Notes under the pieces: model-generated | What the model was told of the DNA's origin: nothing | The model's input: only the letters and a program-made list of their open reading frames with translations | The model's database searches: none | In this document: one piece after another, positions 1 through 8,743 of the stretch | How the letters are laid out: each line of letters starts with the position of its first letter | How positions within the stretch are numbered: position 1 is the first letter of the stretch | NCBI RefSeq assembly: GCF_016906305.1 | Contig: NZ_JADDOL010000005.1 | Span: 1-64,000, forward strand | Source: Alloalcanivorax marinus | GTDB lineage: Bacteria > Pseudomonadota > Gammaproteobacteria > Pseudomonadales > Alcanivoracaceae | DNA length: 64,000 nucleotides | Reading direction: 5' to 3' | Program-made: the position numbers and the translations under genes

Positions 1-126
1 TTGACTTGTTCAAAGCCGATGTCTATTGAGACATCCAACTCCGAACAGGTCCCACACGTTTGCTTGCCTGATTGTTAAAGAGCCGCGGGGCTGAGCGTTT
101 CGTCGTTGCCCCGTCGAGGAGTGCGC
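1..126 (-). other. leader of a ribosomal RNA operon (16S gene itself is outside the window)
   Basis: Read on the minus strand, this stretch carries the boxA antitermination element and the typical gammaproteobacterial pre-16S leader (GCAAGCAAACGTGTGGG and following). Transcription starts near 115-120 and runs left, off the window edge. I see no 16S sequence before position 1. tyrS lying just upstream of an rrn operon is a familiar arrangement. The leader identification rests on motif recognition; the 16S gene beyond the edge is inferred. Confidence 0.8.
71..84 (-). promoter_or_regulatory. boxA antitermination signal of the rrn leader
   Basis: The minus strand reads GGCTCTTTAACAAT, matching the boxA consensus TGCTCTTTAACA that loads the Nus/SuhB antitermination complex on rRNA transcripts. 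It lies about 45 nt downstream of the promoter at 127-154. Confidence 0.85.
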
Positions 127-154
127 ATTCTACGGATCGGGCCGGACCTGTCAA
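127..154 (-). promoter_or_regulatory. rrn P1-type promoter
   Basis: On the minus strand a perfect -35 TTGACA (149-154) and a -10 TAGAAT (127-132) are separated by 16 bp, the spacing typical of stringently controlled rrn promoters. The GC-rich start region (GCGCACTCC) resembles the ppGpp/DksA-sensitive discriminator. The A/T-rich segment at about 155-182 upstream of the -35 is placed like an UP element. Confidence 0.85.
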
Positions 155-253
155 ACCTTTTTTCGAGCTTTTCTCGAAATTCTTTGCAAGCGGTCAGAAT
201 TCGTCCGACCCGGACCGCCCGCCAGACGCCCGAAAGCCCCTGAAAGCCCCGGT

Positions 254-1585
254 TTACTTGATGGTCACCCGGGCGATCTTCTTTTTGCCCGCCTGGATCA
301 CCGCGCTTTCGCCGCGGGCGAAACTGCGCTCCTCAGTGAGCTGGGCGCCATCCACGTACACCGCGCCCCGCCCGAACACATCCTTGGCGGCCTTGCCGTT
401 CTGAGCCAGGCCGGCGAGGCGCAGCAGCGGCACCACGTGAATCTCGTCGCCCTCCTCGAGGACCACTTCCACTTCCGGCACGTTGTCCGGGATTTCGCCC
501 AGAGCGGTCAGGTTACCCGCTGAGCGGGGCGCCACAATTGCCGCCTGCGCGTCATGGAAGCGAGCCACTAATTCCCCAGCCAAAAGCTTCTTCGCATCTT
601 GAACAGAGGATATCAGCCCAGCTTCCTCACTCAACACCTCTTTGATGTCCAAATTTTTGGCGCCTGAATCTCGGCAGTCATACAGCCGAGAACAAAAACG
701 ATCGTAATCAAATTCATGCACCCATTCGACCCCATCAACCACCCCTTTCGCACAACGCTCTTTAAGCATCAGCAAGTCCTTAGTGCCTATGAGGCTAAGC
801 AATTCGAAATACCTCCAGGTTAGGACGTCCGGAATCGACAGCAGCTTGCGGTACATGTCGCCGGGGGCATCGTTGACGCCCACATAGTTCTTCAGCGACT
901 TGGACATCTTCTGTACCCCGTCCAAGCCCTCCAGGATCGGCATGGTCAGGCAGATCTGCGGCCGCTGGCCGTGGGCTTTCTGCAGGGTGCGCCCCATCAG
1001 CAGGTTGAACTTCTGATCGGTGCCGCCCAGCTCCACGTCCGCTTCCATGGCCACCGAGTCGTAGCCCTGCACCAGCGGGTAGAGGAATTCGTGCACCGCG
1101 ATCGGCTGGTTGGCCCGGTAGCGCTTGTCGAAGTCGTCGCGCTCCAGCATGCGCGCCACCGTGTACTGGCTGGCCAGCTTGATCATGCCGGCGGCGCCCA
1201 GCTTGTTCATCCAGCTGGAGTTGAACACCACCTCGGTCTTGTCCGGATCCAGGATCTTGAACACCTGCTCCTTATAGGTTTCCGCGTTGCGCTCGATTTC
1301 CTCCGGCGTGAGCGGCGGCCGGGTGGCGCTCTTGCCGGTGGGGTCACCGATCAGGCCGGTGAAATCGCCGATCAGGAACATGACGTGGTGGCCCAGCTCC
1401 TGGAACTGGCGCAGCTTGTTGATCAGCACCGTGTGGCCCAGATGCAGATCCGGGGCGGTGGGATCGAACCCGGCCTTGACCCGCAGCGGCTTGCCACTGG
1501 CGATCCGTTCGCGCAGTTCGTCTTCCTGAATGATTTCATCGGCGCCCCGCGACAGCAGCGCCATTTGCTCTTCGACCTTGACCAT
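254..1585 (-). CDS. tyrS: tyrosyl-tRNA synthetase with an unusual lower-GC internal segment
   Basis: Charges tRNA-Tyr with tyrosine in the cytoplasm. The 443-residue protein has the class I signature HLGH at residues 48-51, KMSKS at 226-230 and a C-terminal S4 RNA-binding domain from about 375 (ending [11 protein letters not shown]). The ATG is preceded by GAGG at 6 nt. The relatives I know of this TyrS type are about 400 residues. The extra length sits at residues 264-339 (569-796), where the usual ~32-residue linker between the RYFELL helix and VARFH is replaced by ~76 residues rich in Cys, Lys and Ser. GC over 601-780 is about 48% by hand count, against 60-65% in nearby parts of the gene. 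The reading frame is intact and catalytic motifs lie outside the segment. It is divergent from the mepM-like gene and directly upstream of an rrn promoter. Confidence 0.95.
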   Translation of the reverse strand: MVKVEEQMALLSRGADEIIQEDELRERIASGKPLRVKAGFDPTAPDLHLGHTVLINKLRQFQELGHHVMFLIGDFTGLIGDPTGKSATRPPLTPEEIERNAETYKEQVFKILDPDKTEVVFNSSWMNKLGAAGMIKLASQYTVARMLERDDFDKRYRANQPIAVHEFLYPLVQGYDSVAMEADVELGGTDQKFNLLMGRTLQKAHGQRPQICLTMPILEGLDGVQKMSKSLKNYVGVNDAPGDMYRKLLSIPDVLTWRYFELLSLIGTKDLLMLKERCAKGVVDGVEWVHEFDYDRFCSRLYDCRDSGAKNLDIKEVLSEEAGLISSVQDAKKLLAGELVARFHDAQAAIVAPRSAGNLTALGEIPDNVPEVEVVLEEGDEIHVVPLLRLAGLAQNGKAAKDVFGRGAVYVDGAQLTEERSFARGESAVIQAGKKKIARVTIK

Positions 1586-1798
1586 GAACTACCTCAAATA
1601 CTTCGGACCACCCCGGCGGCGGGTCCGGACTGACGGGGAACCCGACCGGCCCGCGACGGTCAGAAAGGCCGATCGCCGGGGCTTCCGGACCCGGAAAAGC
1701 GGGCTATTGTAGCACTTGAAGGCGCCGGTAGAAGGCGGGTATCTTTGCTGCAATTCAAGGATCCTCCCCCGCGTACCCGAATGGCCGGAGGCTCCGCC

Positions 1799-3214
1799 AT
1801 GAATGCCCAAAGGCGGCCTACTCAGAGTGTAGCGACCAGCATGAGAATGAAACTATCCGCCCTCGGCCGCATGGCGCGCCGATTCCCCCGTGCCCATCTT
1901 GCCGTTTCCGCCGCCCTCGGCCTCACCGTGGTGATCATGGCCCTGGCGCCGGAGTCCGGAGAAAGCCGCCCCGAGCGAACACGGACCGTGGCGCTGACCG
2001 AGTCGGCGTCCCGCCCGGCCCCGGCGCTGAAACCGCAGCCGGCGCCGCCGGCTCCGGGCCGGGCCCAGACCGCCGCCGAACCCGTTCCCCGGGAACCGGA
2101 GCCGGACTGGGTGGAACTGACGGTGCAATCCGGCGATACCCTCTCCACCCTGCTGCAATCCCACGGCGTCACCGCCGCCCAGGTACACCGCCTGGTCACC
2201 GGCGACAAACAACTGGCGGAACTGGCCAATCTGCGCCCCGGCGACAGCCTCAACATCACCGTGGACGATGAAGGGGAACTGACCGCGCTCAGCTACCACC
2301 CGTCCCGCATCGAGACCGTCAAGGCGATCCTCGAGGACGACGGTCGCTGGCGGGTGGAGAATGAAAAACGCCAATACCAGCGCCGTACCCGCTTCGCCGA
2401 AGCCACCATCGACAACTCCCTGTTTCTGGCCGGCCACGCCGCCGGCATGAGCGACAACCTGACCATGCAGCTGGCCAACATCTTCGGCTGGGACATCGAT
2501 TTCGTGCTGGATATTCGCAACGGCGACCGCTTCCGCGTGCTCTACGAAGAGCTGTACCTGGACGGCGAGAAGGTGGGCGAAGGCAATATCCTGGCGGCGG
2601 AATTCTGGAACCAGGGCCGCCACCTCACCGCCTACCGATTCCAGACCCGCTCCGGCGACACCGATTACTTCGACAGCCAGGGGCGCTCCATGCGCAAGGC
2701 GTTCATCCGCACGCCGGTGGCGTTTTCGCGGATCAGCTCGCGCTTCAACCTGGGCCGCAAGCACCCGATCCTTAACAAGGTCCGCGCCCACCGGGGCATC
2801 GACTACGCCGCGCCCAGCGGCACGCCGATCAAGTCCGCCGGCAAGGGCAAGGTGATCTTCGCCGGGGTCAAGGGCGGCTACGGCAACGTGCTGATTCTCC
2901 AGCACGGCCAGCGCTACAGCACCCTGTACGCGCACATGCGCGGGTTCGCCAAGGGCATTCACGTGGGCAGCCGCGTCAACCAGGGCCAGACCATCGGTTA
3001 CGTGGGCATGTCCGGTCTGGCCACCGGCCCGCATCTGCATTACGAGTTCCGCGTGGACGGCGTCCACCGCAACCCGCAAACCGTGGAGTTGCCCAAGGCG
3101 GAGAGCGTGACCAACAACGAGAAGCCGCAATTCCTGGTTCAGGCCAAACGCATGGAGGCCCAGATGACGCTGTTCGCGGAGGCCGCCACGCTGGCCAGCA
3201 GCAATGTCTTCTGA
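1799..3214 (+). CDS. mepM: M23 family murein endopeptidase with OapA/LysM-like domain (MepM type)
   Basis: Envelope peptidase expected to cut cross-links in peptidoglycan to allow wall growth. The 471-residue protein has a positively charged N-terminus, one membrane anchor at about 31-50, a Pro/Ala-rich linker, an OapA/LysM-like domain at about 103-160 (VQSGDTLSTLL), a middle domain, and an M23 domain with zinc ligands H331 and D335 (HRGID) and H412-L-H414, plus H378. I chose the ATG at 1799 because GGAGG lies 7 nt upstream; an earlier in-frame ATG at 1745 has no such site. It overlaps anmK by 11 bp, linking wall cleavage with recycling of the released anhydro sugar. Confidence 0.9.
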   Translation: MNAQRRPTQSVATSMRMKLSALGRMARRFPRAHLAVSAALGLTVVIMALAPESGESRPERTRTVALTESASRPAPALKPQPAPPAPGRAQTAAEPVPREPEPDWVELTVQSGDTLSTLLQSHGVTAAQVHRLVTGDKQLAELANLRPGDSLNITVDDEGELTALSYHPSRIETVKAILEDDGRWRVENEKRQYQRRTRFAEATIDNSLFLAGHAAGMSDNLTMQLANIFGWDIDFVLDIRNGDRFRVLYEELYLDGEKVGEGNILAAEFWNQGRHLTAYRFQTRSGDTDYFDSQGRSMRKAFIRTPVAFSRISSRFNLGRKHPILNKVRAHRGIDYAAPSGTPIKSAGKGKVIFAGVKGGYGNVLILQHGQRYSTLYAHMRGFAKGIHVGSRVNQGQTIGYVGMSGLATGPHLHYEFRVDGVHRNPQTVELPKAESVTNNEKPQFLVQAKRMEAQMTLFAEAATLASSNVF

Positions 3215-4316
3215 TACCCCCGCGTCCGGGGCACCGCTCTTCGCCGGTCTGATGACCGGCACCAGCCTGGACGGAATCGACGCCGTCCTGGCCCGCTTCG
3301 AGAACCAGGGCGTGGACATCCTGGCCACCCACTCCGCCCCCCTGCCCCCGACGTTGCGGGAGCGCTTGCTGGCGCTGACCCGCCCCGGCGACGACGAGAT
3401 CGACCGGGCCGGCCCCTGCCACCGGGCCCTGGGCCGGGAATACACCGCCGCCATCCTGGCGCTGCTGGCCGGCGCCGACCTGAACGCCGAGGCGGTCACC
3501 GCCATCGGCTGCCACGGCCAGACCGTGCGCCACCGCCCCGGCGACGACGGCTTCAGCCTGCAGCTGGGTTGCGCGGACACCCTGGCCACCGGCACCGGCC
3601 TGCCCGTCATCAGTGATTTCCGCAACAAGGATATGGTGCTGGGCGGCCAGGGCGCGCCCCTGGCGCCACGCTTTCATGAATACCTGTTCGGCGCGCCCGA
3701 CGCCCGGGTGGCGGTGCTGAACCTGGGCGGCATCGCCAATGTCAGCCTGCTGGACCACGGCACCCTCACCGGTGGCTTCGACACCGGCCCCGCCAACACG
3801 CTGCTGGATCTGTGGTACCAGCGCCACCAGGGCCGCGGCTTCGACGCGGACGGCGCCTGGGCCGCCGGCGGCCGGGTACTGCCGGTGTTGCTGGACGCGC
3901 TGCTGGCCGATCCCTATTTCCAACTGGCGCCGCCCAAGAGCACCGGCCGCGAATACTTCCATCTGGACTGGCTGATGAACACCCTGGAGGGGAATGCCGC
4001 CCCCCGCGATGTGCAGGCCACCCTGGCGGAGCTCACCGCCCGCAGCGTGGCGGACGCGCTGGCGCCGTTCGCCCCCGACCGCTTGCTGGTGTGCGGCGGC
4101 GGCGCCCACAACCGGGATCTGATGGCGCGCTTGGAGCGTTGTCTGGGCGTGCCGGTGGCCGCCAGCTCGGAAGCGGGCCTGGCACCGGACTGGGTGGAAG
4201 CGGCGGCCTTCGCCTGGCTGGCCTGGGCCTGGTGGCATCGGGTGCCGGGTAATGCGCCGGCGGTCACCGGCGCCCGCCGACCGGCGGTGCTGGGCCGGCT
4301 TACCCTGCCGGACTGA
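3204..4316 (+). CDS. anmK: anhydro-N-acetylmuramic acid kinase
   Basis: Phosphorylates and opens 1,6-anhydro-MurNAc to MurNAc-6-phosphate in peptidoglycan recycling. At 370 residues it has normal family length. The phosphate-binding GTSLDG motif is at residues 19-24, followed by LNLGGIANVS and GFDTGPANTLLD. The start lies inside the last codons of the upstream mepM-like gene (11 bp overlap), so the two are probably translationally coupled. Its 3' end is convergent with the PAP2 gene, with an 18 bp gap. Confidence 0.96.
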   Translation: MSSDTPASGAPLFAGLMTGTSLDGIDAVLARFENQGVDILATHSAPLPPTLRERLLALTRPGDDEIDRAGPCHRALGREYTAAILALLAGADLNAEAVTAIGCHGQTVRHRPGDDGFSLQLGCADTLATGTGLPVISDFRNKDMVLGGQGAPLAPRFHEYLFGAPDARVAVLNLGGIANVSLLDHGTLTGGFDTGPANTLLDLWYQRHQGRGFDADGAWAAGGRVLPVLLDALLADPYFQLAPPKSTGREYFHLDWLMNTLEGNAAPRDVQATLAELTARSVADALAPFAPDRLLVCGGGAHNRDLMARLERCLGVPVAASSEAGLAPDWVEAAAFAWLAWAWWHRVPGNAPAVTGARRPAVLGRLTLPD

Positions 4317-4334
4317 GCGGTAGCCGCCCGGCGA

Positions 4335-4868
4335 TCAGCCGACCAGAACCACCCCGGCCAGGGCACACACCGCGCCGAGCAGCGCGCCGGCGGCGATATC
4401 GGAAGGATAGTGCACCCCCAGCAGTACCCGGGACAGACCCACCAGGGTGGCGAACGCCAGCATCAGTGAGGCCCCCACCGGATAGAACACCCCCATCAGG
4501 GTGGCCATCACGAAGGCCGCGGCGGTGTGGCCGGAGGGAAAGCTGAACCGGTCCGCCGGCTTCAGGAACACACAGAGGGTGGTGTCCATGTCCGCCGGGC
4601 GCGGCCGTTTGATCAGGTGTTTGAGAAGCATGAAGGCGGGCACTTCCAGCCCGTAGGCGATCACCGCCGCCTGGGCGAAGCGGGCGCCGTCGGTGCTGTC
4701 CAGCAGCCAGATCACCAGCGCCAGAAAGACGTAGAGCGGGCCGTCGCCCAGCCGCGAGATGCCGCGGGCCAGTTGCGCCCGATGGGCGGCCCGGGGTTGC
4801 CGCAGCAGCCAGCACATGGCGCGGGCGTCGGCGGCGGTCATACGTTGCAGTGAAGGTCGCTGTATCAT
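4335..4868 (-). CDS. PAP2-family membrane phosphatase
   Basis: Type 2 phosphatidic acid phosphatase/undecaprenyl-pyrophosphatase-like membrane enzyme. The three family motifs are present in order: KHLIKRPRP, PSGH and SRVLLGVHYPSD, the last two carrying the catalytic histidines. Several hydrophobic segments make it an integral membrane protein. Which lipid phosphate it uses cannot be told from sequence; cell-wall carrier recycling or phospholipid turnover are both possible. I chose the ATG at 4868 because GAGGGG lies just upstream; ATGs at 4871 and 4883 are in frame, the latter without a ribosome site. Confidence 0.88.
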   Translation of the reverse strand: MIQRPSLQRMTAADARAMCWLLRQPRAAHRAQLARGISRLGDGPLYVFLALVIWLLDSTDGARFAQAAVIAYGLEVPAFMLLKHLIKRPRPADMDTTLCVFLKPADRFSFPSGHTAAAFVMATLMGVFYPVGASLMLAFATLVGLSRVLLGVHYPSDIAAGALLGAVCALAGVVLVG

Positions 4869-4949
4869 CATGCCCCTCAGCATCCGTGCTGTTGACGACA
4901 GTAATCTGATACTTTGATGACTGTTTTGTGACCCTCGAAGTTCCCGGGC

Positions 4950-5318
4950 TTACACCGAGAACGAGGACCCGCAGCCACAGGTGGTGGCGGCGTTGGGGTT
5001 GTGGACGATGAAGCGGGAGCCCATCAGGCCCTGTTCATAGTCCACCTCGGACCCGTCCAGATACTGAATGCTCATGGCGTCCACCAGCAGGGTCACGTCC
5101 TCGCGGTTCACCGAGGTGTCGTCCTCGTTGACCTGCTCGTCGAAGGTGAAGCCATAGGAAAACCCCGCACAGCCGCCGCCGGTGATGTACACCCGCAGCT
5201 TGAGATCGGGGTTGCCTTCGTCGTCCCGCAGCTCGCGCACCTTGGCGGCGGCGCGCTCGGTCAGAATAATGGGATTGGAATCGCTCATGTCGGCCTGAAC
5301 TGCTGTTACGGAGGTCAT
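4950..5318 (-). CDS. erpA: iron-sulfur cluster insertion protein ErpA (A-type carrier)
   Basis: Carries [Fe-S] clusters to target apoproteins, classically those of isoprenoid synthesis and respiration. The three cluster-binding cysteines are visible: one in [12 protein letters not shown] and two in [11 protein letters not shown] at the C-terminus. Close to E. coli ErpA in the segment [15 protein letters not shown]. The start is uncertain: ATG at 5318 (122 residues), ATG at 5285 (111 residues, closest to the E. coli length) or TTG at 5345. The upstream IscR-type site at 5325-5349 would overlap the promoter, which favours one of the two ATGs. The upstream bactofilin gene ends inside that site. 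Confidence 0.95.
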   Translation of the reverse strand: MTSVTAVQADMSDSNPIILTERAAAKVRELRDDEGNPDLKLRVYITGGGCAGFSYGFTFDEQVNEDDTSVNREDVTLLVDAMSIQYLDGSEVDYEQGLMGSRFIVHNPNAATTCGCGSSFSV

Positions 5319-5324
5319 GGTCCA

Positions 5325-5349
5325 ATACCCGAGTGTTACAGTCAAGAAT
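5325..5349 (-). promoter_or_regulatory. candidate type 1 IscR operator before erpA
   Basis: The minus strand contains TTGACTGTAACACTCGGG flanked by ATTC and TAT. I count agreement with the E. coli type 1 IscR consensus at 23 of 25 positions. In E. coli erpA is an IscR-repressed gene, so position and identity fit. The site overlaps the last codon of the bactofilin gene and ends 6 bp before the ATG at 5318. Inferred; not tested. Confidence 0.6.
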
Positions 5350-5782
5350 TGTCCGTGGCCGTCGACGCACCGGCGGGGGCCGCCCCCGGCTTCTCCGGCG
5401 CCGGCAGGTTGCGGCGCTCCTCGTCCAGGCGCACCAGCTTGCCGTTGACGCGGGCGCCGATCAGCATCTCGATGGTCACATAGAACACATTGCCTTCCAC
5501 CTGGGCCTTGCTGGCCAGCTCCAGATGCTCGGTGGCGTTCACGTCGCCCTCCACCCGGCCATTGATGGTGATTCTGGGCACGCGGATCTCACCACGCACC
5601 ACGCCGGTCTCGCCGATCACCAGCTGGCCGCCTTCGCTGCCCACGGTGATATTGCCGTCCACTTCCCCCTGGACGTGCAGACCGCCATTGAATTCGATGT
5701 CCCCCACGATGCGGGCACTGGGCGCGATCAGGGTGTGGTCGCGGAAACTCTGCTGGCCACTGTTCTTCTTGTCTCGCCTCAT
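5342..5782 (-). CDS. bactofilin-family cytoskeletal protein
   Basis: Bactofilins polymerise into filaments through a right-handed beta-helix and organise wall synthesis or polarity. This 146-residue protein has a short charged N-terminal tail, a glycine/valine-rich repeated central domain ([35 protein letters not shown]) and a Pro/Ala-rich C-terminal tail, the usual architecture. The start may be ATG 5782 or GTG 5785; AGGAG lies upstream of both. It is the middle gene of a leftward group with the DUF6776-type protein and erpA. Confidence 0.9.
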   Translation of the reverse strand: MRRDKKNSGQQSFRDHTLIAPSARIVGDIEFNGGLHVQGEVDGNITVGSEGGQLVIGETGVVRGEIRVPRITINGRVEGDVNATEHLELASKAQVEGNVFYVTIEMLIGARVNGKLVRLDEERRNLPAPEKPGAAPAGASTATDNS

Positions 5783-5815
5783 CACCTGCTCTCTCCTGCT
5801 AGTCGGTCGGTTGAT

Positions 5816-6541
5816 TCACCAGGGCAGACTGCGCGACACCTCCGCGCGCCGGCCGCCGGTGGAGCGCGCCGTGACTTCCAGCGAGCTCACCTCGAAACCC
5901 TCGGGCACCGTCAGAATACCGGAAAGCTCCTGAAAATAACGGAACCTGAAGCCCAAATCAGCGCCGTCTCCAAGCAGCTCACCGCCCTCCAGGGTTTCCG
6001 GCTCGCCATCGCGCAGCCCCTTGAGCGCCAGATCCACCCGACCGGACAGGTAACCCCGGTTGTCACCGGCCTGCACCAGGATCAGCCGGTAGCGGAAGCG
6101 GCGCTCGCCGTCGGCGGGCGCCACCTCCAGCTTCTGCACCTGCAGCGGCTGGTCGGCGGCACCCGGCGACATGACGTTCTTGTAGAACGCCACCGCCTCT
6201 TCCAGTTCCGCCGACTGGTCGCGCAGGGCACGGATTTCCTGGCGCAGTTGTTCGCCGGCCTGGTCGGACACCTCCGAGTCGGCCCGGTAGCGGGCCAGAT
6301 CCTGGCGCGCCGCGCCCAGATTGTCGCGGGTCTCGCGCAGCTCGGCGCGCAGGTCCTGAATGCGCCGCCCGGTGTCCAGGGCGCCGCCCTGGCCCAGCCA
6401 GAAGCCGCCGCCGAACGCCACCAGCACCGCCAGCACCGTGGTCACCAGCAACCCCACCCGCCGACGCCGGCGCCGGGACGGGCTGACCGGCACCAGCACC
6501 ACATCGTCGACGCCGGCGCGGGGTCGGTCACGGCGCGCCAT
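5816..6541 (-). CDS. DUF6776-type inner-membrane coiled-coil protein, function unknown
   Basis: 241 residues: an Arg-rich cytoplasmic start (SRRRRRRV), one membrane segment at about residues 29-52 with a GGGFWLGQGG motif, a predicted coiled coil at about 57-120 (heptad-like Leu/Glu/Arg spacing) and a periplasmic beta-rich domain. It resembles the protein found next to bactofilin in pseudomonads, which I recall as DUF6776. It lies 33 bp upstream of the bactofilin gene on the same strand, suggesting a joint envelope or shape role, which is inference. Confidence 0.75.
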   Translation of the reverse strand: MARRDRPRAGVDDVVLVPVSPSRRRRRRVGLLVTTVLAVLVAFGGGFWLGQGGALDTGRRIQDLRAELRETRDNLGAARQDLARYRADSEVSDQAGEQLRQEIRALRDQSAELEEAVAFYKNVMSPGAADQPLQVQKLEVAPADGERRFRYRLILVQAGDNRGYLSGRVDLALKGLRDGEPETLEGGELLGDGADLGFRFRYFQELSGILTVPEGFEVSSLEVTARSTGGRRAEVSRSLPW

Positions 6542-6669
6542 CAGTGGCCGCGCCCGGTCATGAAACGGCGATTTCGGATCGGCAGGGCCATGGTCCGCAC
6601 GTCCTCATACTTTTCTCTGAAAGGGCGATGATAGGCACCGCATGCGGGCCGGGCAACTCGCGGCGGCGC

Positions 6670-8055
6670 TCAGCGCTTCTCGTCGCCGCCGTCGGCGCTG
6701 ACCACGCGGGCCCGATCCAGCGCCATGCCCTCCCCTTCCTGGAGCCGGTCGGCCAGGGAATCGTAGAGCGGCTTGAGCCAGACGATCTTGGACACCGCCG
6801 CCGCCAGAAAGGCCCCGGCCATCAGCGGCAGCAGAATATCGTGGCGGTTGCCGGTCAGCTCCATGACGATCACGAAGGAAGTGATCGGCCGCTGGATCAC
6901 CGCCGCCAGAAACGCCGCCATGGCCACCAGGGTCAGCCCGACCACGGACACCCCGGGGAACAGCCCGCCAATGACATTGCCGACCCCGGCGCCGGCCGCC
7001 AGGCTGGGCGAAAACAACCCGCCCGGCATACCGGTGAAGTAGGACACCAGGGTGGCGCCCATCTTCGCCAGGGGGAAGAACCAGTCGCCCTGGCTTTCAC
7101 CGGACAACAGGTGACGCGCCTGCTCGTAGCCGCTGCCATAGGTGGCGCCGCCGGTGAGCAAGCCGAGAAACACCACCACCAGGGCGCACATCAGCACCAC
7201 CCGGTACGGATGATTGCGGGCATAGGGGGAGAGAAAGCGGCTGCCGGCGATCAGCAGGCGGCTGAAGGCGCCGCCGAGCAGCCCGCAGACCAGAGCGGTG
7301 ACACCCACCGCCAGCCATTCATGGGTGAGGTCCAGAACCCCTTCCGGGTGGCCGAAATAGCTGTAATGACCGGCGATGGACAGCACCACCACCCCGGACA
7401 GCAGAATCGCCAGAATCAGGGTACCGCTGGTGCGCTGCTCGAAGGACCCGGCCAGCTCCTCGATGGCGAACACGATCCCCGCCAGCGGCGCGTTGAACGC
7501 CGCCGATACGCCGGCGGCGCCGCCGGCCACGATCAGGGAGGTGTCCACGTATTTCTGCTGCAGCCGGCCGATCTTGCCGGCGGAATACATGATCGCCGCG
7601 CCGATCTGCACGCTGGGCCCCTCGCGCCCGATGCTGGCGCCGCAAAGCAGCCCCAGACAGGTCAGCCCGAACTTGCTGACGATCACGCGCAGTGACAGGA
7701 AGGTGGGACGCAGCCAGTGATAGCGTTGCTTGAGCACCACCAGCACCTGGGGAATGCCGCTGCCCTGGGATTCCGGCCCGGTGCGCCGCATGATCGCGGT
7801 CACCAGCAGCATGCCCGCCGGCGTGATCAGGATCGGCCACAGGGACGATTGGCGTTGCAACTGAAAAAACAGGGAGGCGCAGTATTCGGCCACCCAGGCG
7901 AAGCTCACGGTGACCAGGCCGACCAGCAGGGCGCCGATCCAGAACACCACCCGCATCTTCCAGTCCTGAAGCGTGCCGAGTTGCCTGCGGGTCAGACGTC
8001 GAGTGCGAAACAGGTAGTATCGCATCACACGGCTGGCGCGCATCGGCTTGCTCAC
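6670..8055 (-). CDS. ClC-family chloride channel or H+/Cl- antiporter
   Basis: Integral membrane anion transporter of 461 residues. Signature segments are present: GSGIP, the gating glutamate in GREGPSVQ, and MPGGLFSPSL near the second half. A glutamate at the GREGP site is needed for gating and proton coupling, so activity is plausible; channel and exchanger cannot be separated by eye. No C-terminal CBS pair is visible. Translation starts at GTG 8055 with GAGGAG 5 nt upstream. It is divergent from hemJ. Confidence 0.92.
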   Translation of the reverse strand: MSKPMRASRVMRYYLFRTRRLTRRQLGTLQDWKMRVVFWIGALLVGLVTVSFAWVAEYCASLFFQLQRQSSLWPILITPAGMLLVTAIMRRTGPESQGSGIPQVLVVLKQRYHWLRPTFLSLRVIVSKFGLTCLGLLCGASIGREGPSVQIGAAIMYSAGKIGRLQQKYVDTSLIVAGGAAGVSAAFNAPLAGIVFAIEELAGSFEQRTSGTLILAILLSGVVVLSIAGHYSYFGHPEGVLDLTHEWLAVGVTALVCGLLGGAFSRLLIAGSRFLSPYARNHPYRVVLMCALVVVFLGLLTGGATYGSGYEQARHLLSGESQGDWFFPLAKMGATLVSYFTGMPGGLFSPSLAAGAGVGNVIGGLFPGVSVVGLTLVAMAAFLAAVIQRPITSFVIVMELTGNRHDILLPLMAGAFLAAAVSKIVWLKPLYDSLADRLQEGEGMALDRARVVSADGGDEKR

Positions 8056-8229
8056 GGCACTCCTCTTGTCCGGTTCTGGTCCGGTCCGGGCGGTCCAGGC
8101 GACCGCGCTTTGGTGACGGGGAAAGGCCCGGTAGTATAGCCCGTCTGGCGGTCAACACTCCAATGACGTTGACCCGTTCACTTGTAAGCAAGCGCGACCG
8201 CCCACCCGTTCGTTTTCGGAGAGATCTCC

Positions 8230-8652
8230 ATGTTGTGGCTGAAAGCCTTCCATATCATCGCCGTGATCTGCTGGTTCGCCGGCATTTTCTACCTGCCCCG
8301 TCTGTTCGTGTACCACGCCATGGCCGAGGACCAGCCCAGCCGCGAGCGCTTCAAGATCATGGAGCGCAAGCTGTACCGCGGCATCATGAACCCCTCCATG
8401 ATCGCCACCCTGGTGCTGGGCATCTGGATGCTGGCGCTGAACTGGGACTACTACAAAACCCAGGGCTGGCTACACGCCAAGCTGGCGCTGGTGGTACTGC
8501 TGATCGGCTATCACCATATGTGCCTGGCCTATTTGAAAAAGTTCGCCGCCGACGCCAACACCAAGAGCGACCGGTTCTACCGGATCTTCAACGAAATACC
8601 AGTGCTGCTGCTCATCGCCATCGTGATCCTGGTGGTGGTCCGTCCGTTCTGA
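8230..8652 (+). CDS. hemJ: protoporphyrinogen IX oxidase HemJ
   Basis: Oxidises protoporphyrinogen IX to protoporphyrin IX in heme synthesis at the inner membrane. The 140-residue protein has the HemJ (UPF0093) pattern: LKAFHIIAVICWFAGIFYLPRLFVYH at the N-terminus with the conserved histidine, four hydrophobic segments, and AKLALVVLLIGYHH. GGAGA lies 8 nt before the ATG. It precedes thiD-thiE-hemL on the same strand, so two heme genes and two thiamine genes lie together. Confidence 0.93.
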   Translation: MLWLKAFHIIAVICWFAGIFYLPRLFVYHAMAEDQPSRERFKIMERKLYRGIMNPSMIATLVLGIWMLALNWDYYKTQGWLHAKLALVVLLIGYHHMCLAYLKKFAADANTKSDRFYRIFNEIPVLLLIAIVILVVVRPF

Positions 8653-8743
8653 CCTTGACGCGACCCGCCCGGCGCCGGACGCTGGGTGGTCGCGCCCTCC
8701 ACGGGCCGCAAGCGCCCTTCCCCAGCCAAGCCAACGGAGCGCC

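Noticed and set aside
1-70. Start of the 16S rRNA gene at the left edge
   Set aside because: The typical 16S 5' sequence (AGAGTTTGATC) is not present before position 1 on the minus strand; only leader is seen.
161-180. Terminator of tyrS at the TTCGAG...CTCGAA dyad
   Set aside because: On the minus strand the dyad is followed by A residues, not T, and it sits where an UP element of the rrn promoter would be.
569-796. tyrS segment as an intein
   Set aside because: Too short (~76 residues), no Cys/Ser splice junction or C-terminal His-Asn, and it replaces a linker instead of interrupting a conserved motif.
8653-8743. TPP riboswitch before thiD
   Set aside because: No CUGAGA or thi-box pattern was found in the short gap.
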